DNA of 54,937 nucleotides. It comes from Micromonospora acroterricola. GTDB lineage: Bacteria > Actinomycetota > Actinomycetes > Mycobacteriales > Micromonosporaceae. Below, one piece after another: positions 7,967 to 16,859 of this stretch. Under the pieces are notes generated by a model. It saw nothing but the letters and a program-made list of their open reading frames with translations. It did not search any database and had not been told where the DNA came from. The stretch's first letter is position 1, and every line of letters begins with the position of its first letter. Both the position numbers and the translations under genes were made by a program. Where the stretch lies: assembly GCF_003172955.1 (NCBI RefSeq), contig NZ_QGKR01000179.1, positions 1 to 54,937 on the forward strand. The letters are read 5' to 3'.

Positions 7967-9177
7967 TGCCCTCTGGACTGCTCGCCCACCACGACAGAGG
8001 TGCCCTCGGCCAGGGGCGCGGTGACCGGTAGCTGCAGTTCCACCCAGCCGCCTGCGGACTGCCCCGGTGAGACGGTGACGTCCACGAGTTTCGAGCCGTC
8101 GGTAACCGCCGTAACGAACGTCGAACCATCCGGGCGTGAATAGATCGCCGAAACCGGCGCGGCGAGAACCTCGGCAGCCGCTGCGACCTGTACGTCCAGT
8201 CGGACCGAGCGGGCTTCTTCCTTCATCGCCTTCCCCGAGAACCGGAAGTGCACCTGCAAACCGCTCTGCCCGTCGGCGCCTGCTTCCGGCTCGCTGCCCA
8301 CGGTGACCAGCTCTGCGCTACTCCTGGCATTGGTGATCTCGTCGATGACCCCGGCGGTCTGGCCAGGTCGCAACATGGTGCTCTGCTCCGGGTCCACGGT
8401 GGCGACGATGGTCGGCGCCTGGCCGTCGAGTTCGAGCAGCGGGGCCTTGGGATCGTTGAGCACCTGGCCGACGCGAACGTTCACCTTGCTGACTCGGCGA
8501 CCGCTCTTGTCGATCACGATGACCGCGGACTGCGGAAGCCAGACGGCCAAGCCTTCCTCGCTGCGCGGCGCGTCTGCGTCGGTGCCCCCCGGGGTGGCCC
8601 TGGTCGGGGTGGTTCCCGAAGGGGTCTGGTCTCCGTAGCCCCGATCGCGATAGAAGCTCTCCAGGTAGCGCCGGGTCTCCTTGTCGAGAATCCCGGTCAC
8701 CGTGGCGGAGTAGCCGACCCGGCGAAGCGACTTCTGGACCTCCACGACATCTGGTCCGCGCGCGTCCGCCACCAGATCGCGGTACATGGGAAACGGGAGC
8801 GCCATGGCAAACATCGGTTCCCCGGACCGTTCGAGCAGGACCCGCCCCTCCGCCGTCCGGTCGCCAGCCCGCACCGAGACCTTGGTCACGACGCTGCTCT
8901 CACCGACGGCGGCGGAGGGTGTCAAGAGGCGTTCGCTCCGGCCGGGCACCACCCGTCCCCGAAGCACGATCGGCTCCACGAGTCGTCGACGCTCTACCGT
9001 GGCGGTCACCAGCGACGGCGAGGGTGGCGCCGCGTCCGCGGCCACCTGCTGTGGGGAGCGGAGGCTCGGCCCGGCGAAGATCGCGCCGGCGGTCACTACC
9101 AGGACCACTATGACGAACACTCCGACGAGCGTCACGAAGCGCCGACGACCAGCGACGAGGGTTCCGGGTCCTGTCAT
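7963..9177 (-). CDS. Membrane-fusion adaptor with peptidoglycan-binding domain
   Basis: 404 aa from ATG 9177, which overlaps the lipoprotein stop (ATGA); the frame is open further upstream but out of operon context. One TM helix lies at about 14-36. A lipoyl/HlyD-like section follows, interrupted near residues 130-165 by a peptidoglycan-binding-1-like segment (VVEVQKSLRRVGYSATVTGI). A Thr/Pro/Gly linker leads to further beta-barrel-like sequence. Adaptors with inserted wall-binding domains occur beside MacB-type transporters in Gram-positives. It probably links the ABC pump to the cell wall. Confidence 0.82.
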   Translation of the reverse strand: MTGPGTLVAGRRRFVTLVGVFVIVVLVVTAGAIFAGPSLRSPQQVAADAAPPSPSLVTATVERRRLVEPIVLRGRVVPGRSERLLTPSAAVGESSVVTKVSVRAGDRTAEGRVLLERSGEPMFAMALPFPMYRDLVADARGPDVVEVQKSLRRVGYSATVTGILDKETRRYLESFYRDRGYGDQTPSGTTPTRATPGGTDADAPRSEEGLAVWLPQSAVIVIDKSGRRVSKVNVRVGQVLNDPKAPLLELDGQAPTIVATVDPEQSTMLRPGQTAGVIDEITNARSSAELVTVGSEPEAGADGQSGLQVHFRFSGKAMKEEARSVRLDVQVAAAAEVLAAPVSAIYSRPDGSTFVTAVTDGSKLVDVTVSPGQSAGGWVELQLPVTAPLAEGTSVVVGEQSRGQ

Positions 9178-10100
9178 GCCGCACCGATCAGCTTTACCGA
9201 CTGCTTGGCGAGTTGGGTGATTTGCGGATTGAGTTCGATGAAAGACGATTCGTGCTTGGCGACAAGTTCCCGTTGAACCTGGACCGCGATCTCGACCTGC
9301 TGACGAGCAACCCCGGTATCTCGCCGGCACTGGAACCAGGCCAACGCGACGCGGCTCTCCGCAGGCCCCGCCCGGTATTCCCGAGCCGGCACCGCAGGGC
9401 CGACCTCGATCGTCCCCGGCACACCCTTCGGCTGCCAGGCGTTCTCACCCGCCCCGGCGTCCGTACCGACCGGAACGTCGAAGAGGGCCGGGGTTGGCGC
9501 CTTGAGAAAGGCCGCCTCGTCCTTGGGCCGATGACCCTTGCCGACAAGGCAGGACAGCAGGCCACGCCAGGACGCCGGGTCCATGCGGTCGTTCACCATC
9601 GGCATCAGAGGTTCAGAGAGCTTGTTACCCAGATCGAAGTAGTTGTAGTAGAGCTGCTTGCCGTCCTTGAAGAGAGCCCGCCATGCCGTGTCGGTACAGC
9701 GGTCGTACGCGCGGTCGTAGCTGGGATCGAAACTGACGACGGCTGACGGCGCGGGGAGTGAATCGCGGCCAAAGCCGATCCGGGTCGCCTCAGCCTCCGA
9801 TGTGGGACCGAAGGATGCCTCGGTGATGCGGAGGTGCCGGAACGGGTTGCGCGGTTGCCCCAGCATGACGTTGAGGTTCTGCGGATAGCCGGCCTCGGCC
9901 AGGCACTTGTTACGCACCTTCATCTGGGCGTAGTCGATCTGGCCGAGCTCGTCGCCGAGGAAGAGCGAGAACGGCTGGTCAGACTCCGCCGCCGCGAGGT
10001 CGGCCGGCGGGCCGGCCGCCGGCTGCGAGCAGCCTGTCACCGGCAGCAGCAGCGCCACGACGGCCGCGAGGCAGCCCGCTGTCGTGTGTCCCCGCTTCAA
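9174..10100 (-). CDS. Lipoprotein of unknown function
   Basis: 308 aa. TTG 10100 is chosen because GAGGAGAG lies just upstream and the protein then begins with a classic lipoprotein signal: basic start, hydrophobic core, lipobox VTGC with Cys24. The mature domain contains paired cysteines (RNKCLAEAGYP, YDRCTDTAWRALF, RGLLSCLVGKGH) and no recognised family. Its stop overlaps the adaptor start, so it is probably a surface component of the exporter. Confidence 0.75.
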   Translation of the reverse strand: MKRGHTTAGCLAAVVALLLPVTGCSQPAAGPPADLAAAESDQPFSLFLGDELGQIDYAQMKVRNKCLAEAGYPQNLNVMLGQPRNPFRHLRITEASFGPTSEAEATRIGFGRDSLPAPSAVVSFDPSYDRAYDRCTDTAWRALFKDGKQLYYNYFDLGNKLSEPLMPMVNDRMDPASWRGLLSCLVGKGHRPKDEAAFLKAPTPALFDVPVGTDAGAGENAWQPKGVPGTIEVGPAVPAREYRAGPAESRVALAWFQCRRDTGVARQQVEIAVQVQRELVAKHESSFIELNPQITQLAKQSVKLIGAA

Positions 10101-10173
10101 TGCTCTCTCCTCATCGATTGTTGGCCTGCACGGTGGCGGGCCCTCGGTGTCGGGCCCGCCACCGCCGTTCAGG

Positions 10174-10572
10174 TCAGGCGCAGCGCTTGTGCGAGTTGTT
10201 CCGGGCGCTGATGGCGGCCTTGAAGTCACGCGGGAAGACCGTGTACGGCGTGCGGTAGCCCGAAAGGTCGTAGACGGTCACCGCGCAAGAGCTGTCCCGG
10301 TTCCAGAGGCCGCCCGCGGTATTGGCGACCCAGAGGCTCGTGTTTCCGTCCGGGACGTTGCCCCAGATGTCGTTGGAGTGGTCGGAGTCGTTGTACCAGA
10401 AGTGGCGCTGGAAGGAACTCGTGGTGAAGTTGTCCCAGCTGAACTGGAAGCAAATCTCCGTTCGGTTGCACGCCGCATTCCCGTCGCCCTTGTCGGCTTG
10501 CGCTGCGGTGCCACCTGCGACGACCGTAGCGATTCCGGCCAGCGCGGCTGCCATGATACGTCCTGCTCGCAT
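10174..10572 (-). CDS. Small secreted Cys-containing protein, peptidase inhibitor I36-like
   Basis: 132 aa. ATG 10572 has an AAGGAGCGA Shine-Dalgarno directly upstream. A Sec signal peptide ends at TAAQA (residue 26). The mature ~106 residues carry four cysteines (ACNRTEICFQF, DSSCAVTVYD, KRCA-end) and aromatic/Asn-rich strands (RHFWYNDSDHSNDIWGN) reminiscent of the beta/gamma-crystallin fold of I36 metalloproteinase inhibitors. The family match is tentative. It lies 73 nt before the lipoprotein gene and is the first gene of the exporter operon, so it may be its cargo or effector. Confidence 0.6.
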   Translation of the reverse strand: MRAGRIMAAALAGIATVVAGGTAAQADKGDGNAACNRTEICFQFSWDNFTTSSFQRHFWYNDSDHSNDIWGNVPDGNTSLWVANTAGGLWNRDSSCAVTVYDLSGYRTPYTVFPRDFKAAISARNNSHKRCA

Positions 10573-11021
10573 TTCGCTCCTTGCACTATGAGGAGACCCC
10601 CGTGATTCGTGCGGTCGATTGACCGGCACGGACTTCTCAGGAGCCTTTCGGGCCGACACAATCGGTCCGGAATAACCTGATGGGCAGGGCATTAACCGGA
10701 CCTGAATGAGCGTGGCAAATGCAGGGATAATCGCCGAGCCCTGGCAGGCGCAGAAAGGCATGCAGGACAGTCGAAGAGCCCCCGTGTGGCCTGATGTAAG
10801 GCGTGCCGCCCTCCCTGGCCGCCATAATCCTGGCTCAACTCCGTCCGCTCCGCAAGGCCTGATCCCGATCTACTGGGCGGTCGGACCCAGGCCAGGGCAC
10901 GAACTTCCACCCCGTCCGTGATCGATCGGTGGCAGCGACATCGCTCGATGGTGGGCCGAGAGGATGTTCCCGGGTAATCCGCAGCCGGTGCGTGCGTCCC
11001 GGGACCCCGTGGAGGTTGCCC

Positions 11022-11148
11022 CGCTGCTATATTGCTTTCCTCGTACTCTGCCGCCTGAGGACTAATGCGGGGAATAGTTCAAAGGCGGCGGCTGTCCGGT
11101 CCAGCCGCGAGCCTTGGTCGTCCATAGTTGCCCGCTCAGGCGATTTTT
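11022..11148 (+). ncRNA. Candidate small RNA with extended -10 promoter
   Basis: CGCTGCTATATTG (11022-11034) includes TGC-TATATT, an extended -10. The predicted RNA (about 11040-11148) has an 8-bp closing stem (11052-11059 with 11135-11142) followed by five T, and an internal 7-bp hairpin (11088-11094 with 11102-11108). No Shine-Dalgarno-led ORF lies within. The exact match to the block upstream of the terminator at 1662-1694 argues for related units. Expression is not shown. Confidence 0.4.
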
Positions 11149-11391
11149 GTGCTTGCCGGCGAGGCCCCATGGCCATCTCTGCGCTTCAGCACAACTCCGG
11201 CATAACTTGTCTCCGGATAAATCGGCCCAATGCCTTCCGTGGACTCAATGACTACGGCAGGCTCCGTTCTCGCGGGCAAGCGCGCCCGGTTGCCGTGGAC
11301 GCCAAGGCGCCGATGGCAGCGTTGGTCGTCTGCGGGCGGCCTCAGTCGCTGACCACCAACCGCTACCGAGGCCACCCACGGAGGCAGGCCG

Positions 11392-11445
11392 CAGTATGTG
11401 AAACGGGCGGACACCAATCCCGGTGTCCGCCCGTCTCACATACTG
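11392..11445 (-). terminator. Strong hairpin terminator of the PBP gene
   Basis: 24-bp stem with one mismatch (11392-11415 with 11422-11445) and a 6-nt loop, 28 nt past the PBP stop. There is no T-tract, as is common for actinomycete terminators. Confidence 0.8.
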
Positions 11446-11472
11446 TGCGGCATGTGATGTTTGTCCGCAGCC

Positions 11473-13920
11473 TTAGCCGCCCGGGCGGCCCGCGCCGGGC
11501 CGACCGTTGTTGCCGGGCTGGCCGTTGTTGCCGGGGGGCGTGCCGCCGGCCGGTGGGCTGGCGCCGCCGCCGCTGCTGACCTGGATGGTGACCACGCCGC
11601 CCTTGATGGTGCGCCCGTCCGGGCTGGTGCCGGCCGCGGTACCGGCCGGGCAGGTCGACGTCACCTTGGCGTCGGAGACGACGGGCTCGAAGCCGGCGCC
11701 CTTGAGTCGCGACTTCGCCGTCTCGACCGACTGGCACTTCACGTCGGGGATGCTGCGCTGGTCACCCTCGGAGATCTTCTGGCCCGGCGGCTCGAACTGG
11801 ATCCGCGGCTTGCCCTTCATGGCGTCCCGCAGCGTCTCGTACACCGGCGGGTTGATGCCGTCCTTCTCCTTGTGCTTCATCTTGACGTTCGTCTGCGGCC
11901 AGTCCGGGTCGGCCATGATGCCGGCCACCGCGTACTGCTTGGTCATCGCGACCAGGGCGGCGGTCTTCTCCGAGTCGGTGGTGCCGGACTTGCCGGCCAC
12001 CGGAGCGTCGACGATCCCCTTCACCACGGCGGCGGTGCGGCTGCTGCCGCACTTGCTGGTCTTGGAGTTGTCACCGACCGGGCAGCGGGCGGCGTCAACG
12101 GCGGCCCGGGCCACCTCGGTGCTGAACCGCTTCTCGCAGCGCGGGTTGGCGACGTCCAGTTTCCTGCCCTCCGGGTCGCGAATCTCCTGGACCGGGGTCG
12201 GCTCGCAGTATTTGCCGTCCGCCGCAAGGGTGGCGTACGCGTTGGCCAGGTCCAACGGGGTGGCCTGCGAAACACCGAGGGTGAAGGCGCCCCAGTCGTG
12301 CGCCGCGTCCTTCGTGCCACTGAGTCGGAGATCTTCTGTGGTACGGAACTGGATGCCGGCCCGCTTGGCGGCATCGACCACGTTCTCGGCGCCGACCTGC
12401 TGCTGAAGTGGCACGAAATAGGTGTTGACCGACTGGGCGAACGCGGTCCACATGTTCTGCACACCGCCGGCCTTGAGCCCGGAGTTGGTCGGGCAGTACA
12501 GGTTGGTGCCGGGGCAGGCGGCAGGTCCCGGCTGGATCTTGTATTCCGACCTGAACTGCTGCGGGGCGTTGAAGGTGTAGCTGAGCGGGATGCCCTTCTC
12601 GAGCGCCGCCACGATGGTGAAGATCTTGAAGGTCGAGCCGGCCTGGTAGCCGGTTATGCCGTCCCCGCCGGTTAGCAGCGGGTTGACCGTCGCCGGGTAG
12701 TTGCCCCGGATGCCCTTCCTGCTCTTCGCCGGATCGCTGGAGATCTTGTTCGTCGGTTTCTTCGGGTCGTCGAGCTTGAACTGCCGGTTGACCGCGAGCG
12801 CCCGGACCCGGCCGGTGCCGGGCTCGACCACCGCGACCATGGCGGCTTCCTTGCTGTTCTCGCTCTTGGCCTTGCGGACTGCCCTGTCCGCACCCCTCTG
12901 CGCCTGAACGTCGATCGAGGTCACGACGGTGTAGCCGCCGCTCTTCAGTCGCCGCTCCCGGTCGTACGTGGTCGAGCCGAACGTCTCCTGCTGCATCCAC
13001 CACCGGTAGAAGTAGTCGCAGAAGAAGCCCCAGCTGTTGACGTTGGCGGCGACGCAGCCGTTCGGGGTGCGCTTGTCCTTCACCACCAGCTTGGTCGCCT
13101 TGGCCGCGTCGGCCTCCTGCTGGGTGATGGCCTTGATGTCGAGCATGTTCTGGATGACGTAGTTGCGCCGGTCCAGAGCGAGCGGGAAGCCGGCCTTGGT
13201 GGTCGGGTCGTTGGTGGTGGGCGCCTTCACCATGCCCGCCAGCAGCGCCGCTTCCTCGATCTTCAGCTTGCTCGGCGGCTTTCCAAAGTAGACCTGGCTG
13301 GCGGCGTAGATGCCGTACGCGCCGTTGCCGAACGAGGCGAGGTTGAGGTAGCGGGTGAGGATGTCTTCCTTGGAGAACTCCTTGTCGACCTGGAGGGCCA
13401 GCCGCATCTCGCGAAGCTTGCGGGCGCTGGTGTCCTCGGTCGCCGCGACCACGTCGGCCGGGTGGCTCGCCGAGTACGCGATGGCCAGCCGGACGTACTG
13501 CATGGTCAGCGTCGAGGCGCCCTGCCGGCCGGCGCCCTCGTTCTGGTTGTTCACGAACGCGCGGGCGACGCCGTTGATGTCGACGCCGTTGTGCTTGTAG
13601 AAGTCATGGTCCTCGGCCGCAATGATGGCCTTCTGCATGTACGGGGAGATGTCGGCGAGCTTCACGTCGCGCCGGTTCTCGTCGTACATCGTCGCCAGCG
13701 GTGTCTTGCCGTCCGAAGCCATCAGGTAGCTGATCTGTGGCGCTCGGGCCACCGTCAGCTCCGTGGGCAGGGCGCCGAAGGTCTCGGCGCCGGCCTTTGC
13801 GGCCAAGCCGGACATCGCCACCGCGGGGAAGGCCGCCGCTGCGACCACCACGCCGGCCAGCAGGCCACACACGAGCAGCGATGCGGCGTTGGTCAGCACA
13901 TTGTGGTCACGTTTCCGCAT
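11473..13920 (-). CDS. ponA2: Class A penicillin-binding protein with PASTA domain (PonA2-like)
   Basis: 815 aa from ATG 13920 (GAGGTGA upstream). An N-terminal TM helix (about 13-38) precedes a GT51 glycosyltransferase (IIAAEDHDFYKH with Glu103; QGASTLTMQY) and a transpeptidase with S429-TFK, S497-VN and K644-SGT. One PASTA domain (about 740-800) and a Gly/Pro/Asn-rich tail end the protein. It polymerises and cross-links peptidoglycan outside the membrane. PASTA domains and the position next to whiB4 match M. tuberculosis ponA2 (Rv3682). The symbol is by homology and gene order. Confidence 0.93.
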   Translation of the reverse strand: MRKRDHNVLTNAASLLVCGLLAGVVVAAAAFPAVAMSGLAAKAGAETFGALPTELTVARAPQISYLMASDGKTPLATMYDENRRDVKLADISPYMQKAIIAAEDHDFYKHNGVDINGVARAFVNNQNEGAGRQGASTLTMQYVRLAIAYSASHPADVVAATEDTSARKLREMRLALQVDKEFSKEDILTRYLNLASFGNGAYGIYAASQVYFGKPPSKLKIEEAALLAGMVKAPTTNDPTTKAGFPLALDRRNYVIQNMLDIKAITQQEADAAKATKLVVKDKRTPNGCVAANVNSWGFFCDYFYRWWMQQETFGSTTYDRERRLKSGGYTVVTSIDVQAQRGADRAVRKAKSENSKEAAMVAVVEPGTGRVRALAVNRQFKLDDPKKPTNKISSDPAKSRKGIRGNYPATVNPLLTGGDGITGYQAGSTFKIFTIVAALEKGIPLSYTFNAPQQFRSEYKIQPGPAACPGTNLYCPTNSGLKAGGVQNMWTAFAQSVNTYFVPLQQQVGAENVVDAAKRAGIQFRTTEDLRLSGTKDAAHDWGAFTLGVSQATPLDLANAYATLAADGKYCEPTPVQEIRDPEGRKLDVANPRCEKRFSTEVARAAVDAARCPVGDNSKTSKCGSSRTAAVVKGIVDAPVAGKSGTTDSEKTAALVAMTKQYAVAGIMADPDWPQTNVKMKHKEKDGINPPVYETLRDAMKGKPRIQFEPPGQKISEGDQRSIPDVKCQSVETAKSRLKGAGFEPVVSDAKVTSTCPAGTAAGTSPDGRTIKGGVVTIQVSSGGGASPPAGGTPPGNNGQPGNNGRPGAGRPGG

Positions 13921-14324
13921 CCAGGTCACCTCGACAGGGTACGCGAGTAGGGAACGAGGGGCGCTGGGGCGTTCTTTCCCCATTTCCTGCGCGCGCTGCC
14001 CTCGTTGTGCTAAACGCACGACCCCCGGTGCGTGGTTGCGTCCGACCTGGCGTGAGTCTCCTCCGACCGGAGGAGGCGGCGCAGCGTTTTCGTCGACCTC
14101 GGCGGGGTAACCGGCGGGCGAAAGCCCGGGAAGCCGGGAGTGTCCGGAATGATGGATTTCGCCAACAACGTTGCGTAATCAGTCGACTACAGAGCATGAT
14201 GGGGGCGGCGACAGCGCCACATGTCGTTCGTGCCGCCTTGGGGAAGGCAGGCCGGGCGATCGGGGGGAATTGCCGGCTGACGTGCAACGAGGTCGGTAGG
14301 TACTGCAAGGGGGGACGTGTACAC
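13921..14324. other. Divergent promoter region, PBP and WhiB genes
   Basis: 404 nt without a supported gene. It must hold promoters for both flanking genes. No confident -10/-35 pair was picked; AT-richer sequence at about 14150-14200 (AACGTTGCGTAATCAG) is the likeliest WhiB promoter area, implying a 5' UTR over 100 nt. Confidence 0.5.
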
Positions 14325-14645
14325 ATGGGCATGATCACTGACTGGCCGTCGCTGGCGGCGTGTCAGAACGGGGACCCGGACGCGTTGTTCGTACAGGGCG
14401 CCGAACAGAACGTGGCGAAGCGGATCTGCCGGAGCTGCCCAGTTCGGTACGAGTGCCTGGCCGACGCGCTGGACAACCGGATCGAGTTCGGTGTGTGGGG
14501 TGGCATGACCGAACGCGAACGGCGGGCGCTGCTGCGCCGTCACCCGCAGGTGACGAGCTGGCGCAAGATGTTCGAGGCGGCGATGAAGAAGAACAGCAAG
14601 GACAAGGCCGGCAAGGACAAGATTCTCGTCAGCGCGGCCAACTGA
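14325..14645 (+). CDS. whiB4: WhiB-family Fe-S regulator, WhiB4/WblA type
   Basis: 106 aa. The four [4Fe-4S] cysteines are Cys13, Cys35, Cys38 and Cys44, followed by GVWGGMTERERRALL, the sigma-interacting turn and basic DNA-binding part. The stretch ALDNRIEFGVWGGMTER is characteristic of M. tuberculosis WhiB4 and Streptomyces WblA, and the neighbours (PBP, two ArsA ATPases) are those of whiB4. The family controls redox response or the switch from vegetative growth to development. ATG 14325 follows a G-rich Shine-Dalgarno; ATG 14331 is possible. Confidence 0.92.
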   Translation: MGMITDWPSLAACQNGDPDALFVQGAEQNVAKRICRSCPVRYECLADALDNRIEFGVWGGMTERERRALLRRHPQVTSWRKMFEAAMKKNSKDKAGKDKILVSAAN

Positions 14646-14651
14646 CGCCGG

Positions 14652-15803
14652 TCACGGCCGGCTGATCGCCGCGCCGATCGTCCGCAGCCCGTCGACGTCG
14701 TGCACGTCGGCGGGCTGTGCCGTCACCGACACCGCCGGCACCGACGGGAACGCCTCGGTGAACCGCGCGGCGACCTGCTGCTCGCGTACCGCCTGGCGGG
14801 CCAGCGCGGCGTGCGCCCGCAGCACGTCGGCGGTGGCCTCGTGCCCACCCAGCTCGGTCAGCCGCTCGGCGGCGGCCCGGCTCCGCTCGGCGTCCAGCTC
14901 CGGCACCGCCGGCCGGTGAACCCGGTTGAGGACCAGGCCGGCCAGCGGCATCTTCTCCTCCCGCAACCGGCCGGCGAAGTAGGCGGCCTCCCGGACCGCG
15001 TCCGGCTCGGGCGCCGCGACCAGCACGAAGGCCGTCTCCCGCGCCTGGAGGATGCGGTACGTCTGCTCGGCCCGCTGCCGGAAGCCGCCGAACATCGAGT
15101 CCAGTGCGGCCACGAAGCCGGACAGGTCGGTGAGCAGCTGCGCGCCGAGCACCTTCTGCACCACCTTCGAGAACATCCCGAACGAGGCGGTGACCAGGCT
15201 GAACATGCTCCGCCCACCGCTGCGTGCCGGGGCCAGCAGCAGCCGCAGCATCCGGCCGTCGAGGAAGCGGGAGAGGCGGGCCGGCGCGTCCAGGAAGTCG
15301 AGCGCCGAGCGGGACGGCGGGGTGTCCACCACGATCAGGTCCCACTCGCCCCGGGCGTGCAGCTGGCCCAGCTTCTCCATCGCCATGTATTCCTGGGTGC
15401 CGGCGAACGTCGAGCTCATCGCCTGGTAGAAGGGATTGGCGAAGATCTCCGCCGCCTTCGCCGGGTCGGTGTGCTGGAGCACCACGTCGTCGAAGGTGCG
15501 CTTCATGTCCAGCATCATGGCGTGCAGCTCGCCGCCGCTGGTCTCGACGTCGATCCCCTTGACCTGGCGGGGCGTGTTGTCCAGCTCGGTCAAACCCAGC
15601 GACTGGGCCAGCCGGCGGGCCGGGTCGATGGTGAGCACCACCGTGCGCCGGCCGTGGTGCTCGGCGGCCCGCAGCGCCAGCGCGGCGGCCGTGGTCGTCT
15701 TTCCCACCCCGCCGGCACCGCAGCACACGACGATCCGCACGCCCGGGTCGGCGAGGATCTTGTCGACGTCCAGCTGCGGCGCCGCGTCTTCGGAAGGCAC
15801 CAA
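14652..15803 (-). CDS. ArsA/GET3-like anion-transporting ATPase (Rv3680-like)
   Basis: 383 aa. Deviant Walker A GAGGVGKTTT (about 29-38) and the switch DTPPSRSALDF are those of the ArsA/Get3 SIMIBI class. No ArsB partner or arsenic cluster is nearby. Rv3679/Rv3680 homologues form a paired ATPase of unclear substrate reported to help with glycerol and nitric oxide stress. The start is TTG 15803 or the adjoining GTG 15800. It follows the second ATPase by 43 nt. Confidence 0.88.
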   Translation of the reverse strand: MVPSEDAAPQLDVDKILADPGVRIVVCCGAGGVGKTTTAAALALRAAEHHGRRTVVLTIDPARRLAQSLGLTELDNTPRQVKGIDVETSGGELHAMMLDMKRTFDDVVLQHTDPAKAAEIFANPFYQAMSSTFAGTQEYMAMEKLGQLHARGEWDLIVVDTPPSRSALDFLDAPARLSRFLDGRMLRLLLAPARSGGRSMFSLVTASFGMFSKVVQKVLGAQLLTDLSGFVAALDSMFGGFRQRAEQTYRILQARETAFVLVAAPEPDAVREAAYFAGRLREEKMPLAGLVLNRVHRPAVPELDAERSRAAAERLTELGGHEATADVLRAHAALARQAVREQQVAARFTEAFPSVPAVSVTAQPADVHDVDGLRTIGAAISRP

Positions 15804-15846
15804 TCGAGCGTATCGGGCCGGGTGGGTCCGTGCGCCCGTGCCGACC

Positions 15847-16833
15847 TCAGGTGTGAGTCAATCGGCCCGCGAGGGCCTGGGTCAGTGTCGCGAGCCCCGC
15901 CCGGTCCACCCCGTCCGGTAGCAACGGCAGCTCGATCAACGGCAGCCCCAACTCCACCAGGTCCGCCCGGAGCGAATCCTCCAACTCGCGCCGGATGAGC
16001 TGGTCACGCGCCTCGTCGTGCAGGCCGGCCACGATGTCCCGGTCGGCCGGCAGCCCCGCGGCCACCAGCCCGCGCCGCAGCTCGGCCGCGGTGACCGCCG
16101 GGCCGGCGGGCACCGCCGGTCGGGTGCTGTTGACGATCACCTTCCCGATCCCGAAGCCGAGCGAGGTCAGGTCGGCGATGGCGTCCACCGTCTCCTGCAC
16201 CGGCATCTCCTCCAGCAGCGTGACCACGTGCACCGCGGTTATGGGGGAGCGCAGCAGCGCGGAGACCCCCTCGCTCTGGGTCTTGATCGGGCCAACCTTC
16301 GCCAGCCGGGCGGTCTCGGCCGTGACGTTGAGGAACCGGCCGATCCGCCCGGTCGGCGGCGCGTCCAGCACCACCGCGTCGTACGCGCGGCGCTGCCCCG
16401 ACGTGCGGGTGGTGGCCTCCTTCACCTTGCCGGTGAGCAGCACGTCGCGCAGGCCGGGGGCGATGGTGGTGGCGAAGTCGATGGCGCCGAGCTTGCGCAG
16501 CGCCCGACCCGCCGCGCCCAGCTTGTAGAACATGTCGAGGTACTCGAGCAACGCCTCCTCGGCGTCCACCGCCAGCGCACGCACCTCACCGCCGCCCGGC
16601 GCGTCGGCGAGGTGCCGCTCCTCGTAGGGCAGCGGGTCGATGCCGAAGAGCTGGGCGATGCCCTGCCGCCCCTCGACCTCCACCAGCAGGGTGCGCCGGC
16701 CGTCAGCGGCCAGCGCCAGGGCCAGGGCCGCCGCCACGCTGGTCTTGCCGGTGCCGCCCTTGCCGGTCACCACGTGGAGGCGGGCCGACCATCCGGTACC
16801 GGCCGGGTCGGTCGGCCGCTCAGCTGCACGCAC
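15847..16833 (-). CDS. ArsA/GET3-like ATPase, partner (Rv3679-like)
   Basis: 328 aa. P-loop GKGGTGKTSV (about 24-33) and switch DAPPTGRIGRFLNV place it beside its downstream neighbour as the second half of the Rv3679/Rv3680 pair; the two probably form a heteromer. GTG 16833 is the annotated start with no good Shine-Dalgarno. It lies 26 nt after the upstream proline-rich membrane protein gene, so all three are likely co-transcribed. Confidence 0.88.
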   Translation of the reverse strand: MRAAERPTDPAGTGWSARLHVVTGKGGTGKTSVAAALALALAADGRRTLLVEVEGRQGIAQLFGIDPLPYEERHLADAPGGGEVRALAVDAEEALLEYLDMFYKLGAAGRALRKLGAIDFATTIAPGLRDVLLTGKVKEATTRTSGQRRAYDAVVLDAPPTGRIGRFLNVTAETARLAKVGPIKTQSEGVSALLRSPITAVHVVTLLEEMPVQETVDAIADLTSLGFGIGKVIVNSTRPAVPAGPAVTAAELRRGLVAAGLPADRDIVAGLHDEARDQLIRRELEDSLRADLVELGLPLIELPLLPDGVDRAGLATLTQALAGRLTHT

Positions 16834-16859
16834 CCGTCGAGCCTATCCAGGCCCGCCGG

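Larger units (their letters stand above)
10573..11472. other. 900-nt intergenic region with candidate small RNA and terminator
   Basis: No ORF with believable start and codon pattern. The first 450 nt presumably contain the promoter of the minus-strand operon, but no clear -35/-10 pair was found. At 11022-11034 lies the same 13-bp block seen at 1571-1583, followed by a potentially folded transcript ending in a T-run at 11144-11148. The hairpin at 11392-11445 closes the PBP gene. Confidence 0.55.

Noticed and set aside
10929..11579. 216-aa plus-strand ORF in the 900-nt gap
   Set aside because: No Shine-Dalgarno, Arg/Cys-rich translation, crosses the strong hairpin at 11392-11445 and enters the PBP gene antisense.
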